A stretch of 64,000 nt of DNA from CAVVEQ01 sp963747315 (GTDB taxonomy: Bacteria; Chloroflexota; Anaerolineae; Anaerolineales; Anaerolineaceae): assembly GCA_963747315.1 (NCBI GenBank), contig CAVVEQ010000013.1, positions 434,001 to 498,000 of the forward strand, given 5' to 3'. Shown here piece after piece: positions 63,323 to 64,000 of the stretch. Under the pieces are notes generated by a model, which saw nothing but the letters and a program-made list of their open reading frames with translations, was not told the DNA's origin and made no database searches. The translations under genes and the position numbers were made by a program. Position 1 is the stretch's first letter. Each line of letters begins with the position of its first letter.

Positions 63323-63829
63323 TTACTGTTCTTCTCCTTGTAAGTTGCGAAGGATCTGAGGCATTTTATTCGGTTTCACCCGGCCCTGGACATTCTCATC
63401 GACAACAATCACAGGAGCCTGAGAGCAAGCACCCACACAGCGGCAGATCTCAACAGTTACCAAACCATCCGGAGTAGTTTCCCCGGCCTTGATCCCCAGT
63501 ACCTGGTTCGCTTTATCGAGAAGCTGTTCAACCCCACCGACATAGCAGGCGGTTCCCATGCAGAATTTGACGGTGTGCTTTCCGCGGGGTGTGGTGGTGA
63601 AAAAGGAATAGAATGAAACTACACCGTGAATCTTGCTAACGGGAACTTTTAATTGTTCGGCGATATAGTTTTGTAGAGGAGCTGAAATATAGCCAACCCT
63701 GCTCTGCACCTCGTTGAGGATCACCATGGTCGCGCCAGGTTTTTCCCGATTGGCTTCAAGAATTTCATCAATGATATTTTTTACAGATGGATCAATTTGG
63801 TTGATCGCAGGTATATGTGTCTGTGCCAT
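63323..63829 (-). CDS. NuoE/HydC-like [2Fe-2S] subunit, first copy
   Basis: 168 residues. FCMGTACYVGGVEQLL (C-x4-C) and EICRCVGACSQAP (C-x3-C) bind a [2Fe-2S] cluster; helical N-terminus TMVILNEVQSRVGYI. First gene of the hydrogenase run; ATG 63829 has CGGAG. With the 593-residue NuoF it makes the first diaphorase module. Confidence 0.93.
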   Translation of the reverse strand: MAQTHIPAINQIDPSVKNIIDEILEANREKPGATMVILNEVQSRVGYISAPLQNYIAEQLKVPVSKIHGVVSFYSFFTTTPRGKHTVKFCMGTACYVGGVEQLLDKANQVLGIKAGETTPDGLVTVEICRCVGACSQAPVIVVDENVQGRVKPNKMPQILRNLQGEEQ

Positions 63830-63882
63830 TTAGGCTCCGGTAAGTTAATTAGGCGTATGCATTGTTATCGCATATCCAAATG

Positions 63883-63911
63883 AGTTTAATCCCCTTACAG
63901 GAGACAGTCAA
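63883..63911 (-). promoter_or_regulatory. Promoter of the hydrogenase operon
   Basis: Minus strand TTGACT (63906-63911), 17 bases, TAAACT (63883-63888), ~54 bases before the first gene. The DNA from 63912 to 64000 holds no gene I can support. Confidence 0.7.
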
Positions 63912-64000
63912 TAAACAAATGTCATATTCTCAGCAAGCAGATAATCCAGACTGTTTTCCTCCATTAATGACGGTCAAGACACTGGAATTGATAAGTTCTC

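Noticed and set aside
63908..63964. 18-codon minus-strand frame (MEENSLDYLLAENMTFVY) upstream of the hydrogenase operon
   Set aside because: Its end overlaps the -35 box, it has no ribosome site, and there is an in-frame stop just ahead, so I see no support for a leader peptide.
1..64000. tRNA, rRNA, CRISPR, insertion sequences, integrases
   Set aside because: No direct-repeat array, transposase, integrase or stable RNA gene was recognised when reading both strands; short RNAs could be missed without a covariance search.

Overview
The window is one dense bacterial chromosomal segment of about 64 kb with no rRNA, tRNA, CRISPR array, transposase or phage gene that I could recognise. Gene order and content suggest an anaerobic, fermentative member of the Chloroflexota, most likely an Anaerolineae-like lineage. 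The content that points there is a polyphosphate glucokinase, a fused transaldolase/glucose-6-phosphate isomerase, a Tad pilus cluster with a receiver-CpaE fusion, type 2 IPP isomerase and a NAD-linked [NiFe] hydrogenase. That assignment is inference; no marker gene proves it.

Layout: 1-2.7 kb holds a truncated ROK polyphosphate glucokinase, a ferredoxin plus Mn/Fe superoxide dismutase pair and an EamA transporter. 2.7-9.5 kb (minus strand) holds malQ, glgA, an amidohydrolase fused to a CYTH-like domain, cinA and a cyclic-nucleotide-binding protein. 9.5-12.5 kb (plus) holds yraN, miaA and an acyl-CoA synthetase. 12.5-16.2 kb (minus) holds ftsH, a Cys-rich protein, efp and hpf. 16.2-22.7 kb (minus) is a Tad machinery operon (cpaB, cpaE, cpaF, tadB, tadC) running into comF and hpf. 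22.9-26.7 kb (plus) holds a helical protein plus an SPFH-HTH fusion, then sucCD; acpP is convergent. 27-31.4 kb covers isoprenoid (fni, prenyl synthase) and folate/pterin genes. 31.5-38.4 kb has a thioredoxin-like lipoprotein, a csoR-copZ copper pair and pentose-phosphate genes (tkt, rpiB, tal-pgi). 38.4-46.4 kb has a ROK kinase and a complete suf iron-sulfur assembly locus with a divergent SufR-like regulator. 46.4-47.9 kb has a PIG-L deacetylase and a methyltransferase.

48-64 kb (minus) is the most striking region. A single run of 16 genes starts at a TTGACT-N17-TAAACT promoter at 63.9 kb. It encodes a [NiFe] hydrogenase with HoxY/HoxH catalytic subunits, a long HoxU/NuoG-like Fe-S subunit, two separate NuoE/NuoF pairs, a small thioredoxin-like ferredoxin and a lone HATPase protein, followed by the protease and HypABFCDE. 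The double flavin module resembles electron-bifurcating hydrogenases more than the classical HoxEFUYH set. The second NuoF has lost all the N-terminal Fe-S cysteines seen at the same positions of the first. A strong hairpin with a T run separates hoxH from the maturation genes.

At least eight reading-frame breaks occur in otherwise well-conserved genes (glgA, cinA, yraN, comF, a thioredoxin-like gene and three in tal-pgi). Several lie in or beside short homopolymers, so sequence error is the simplest explanation for many of them. I annotate full gene spans and mark each break.
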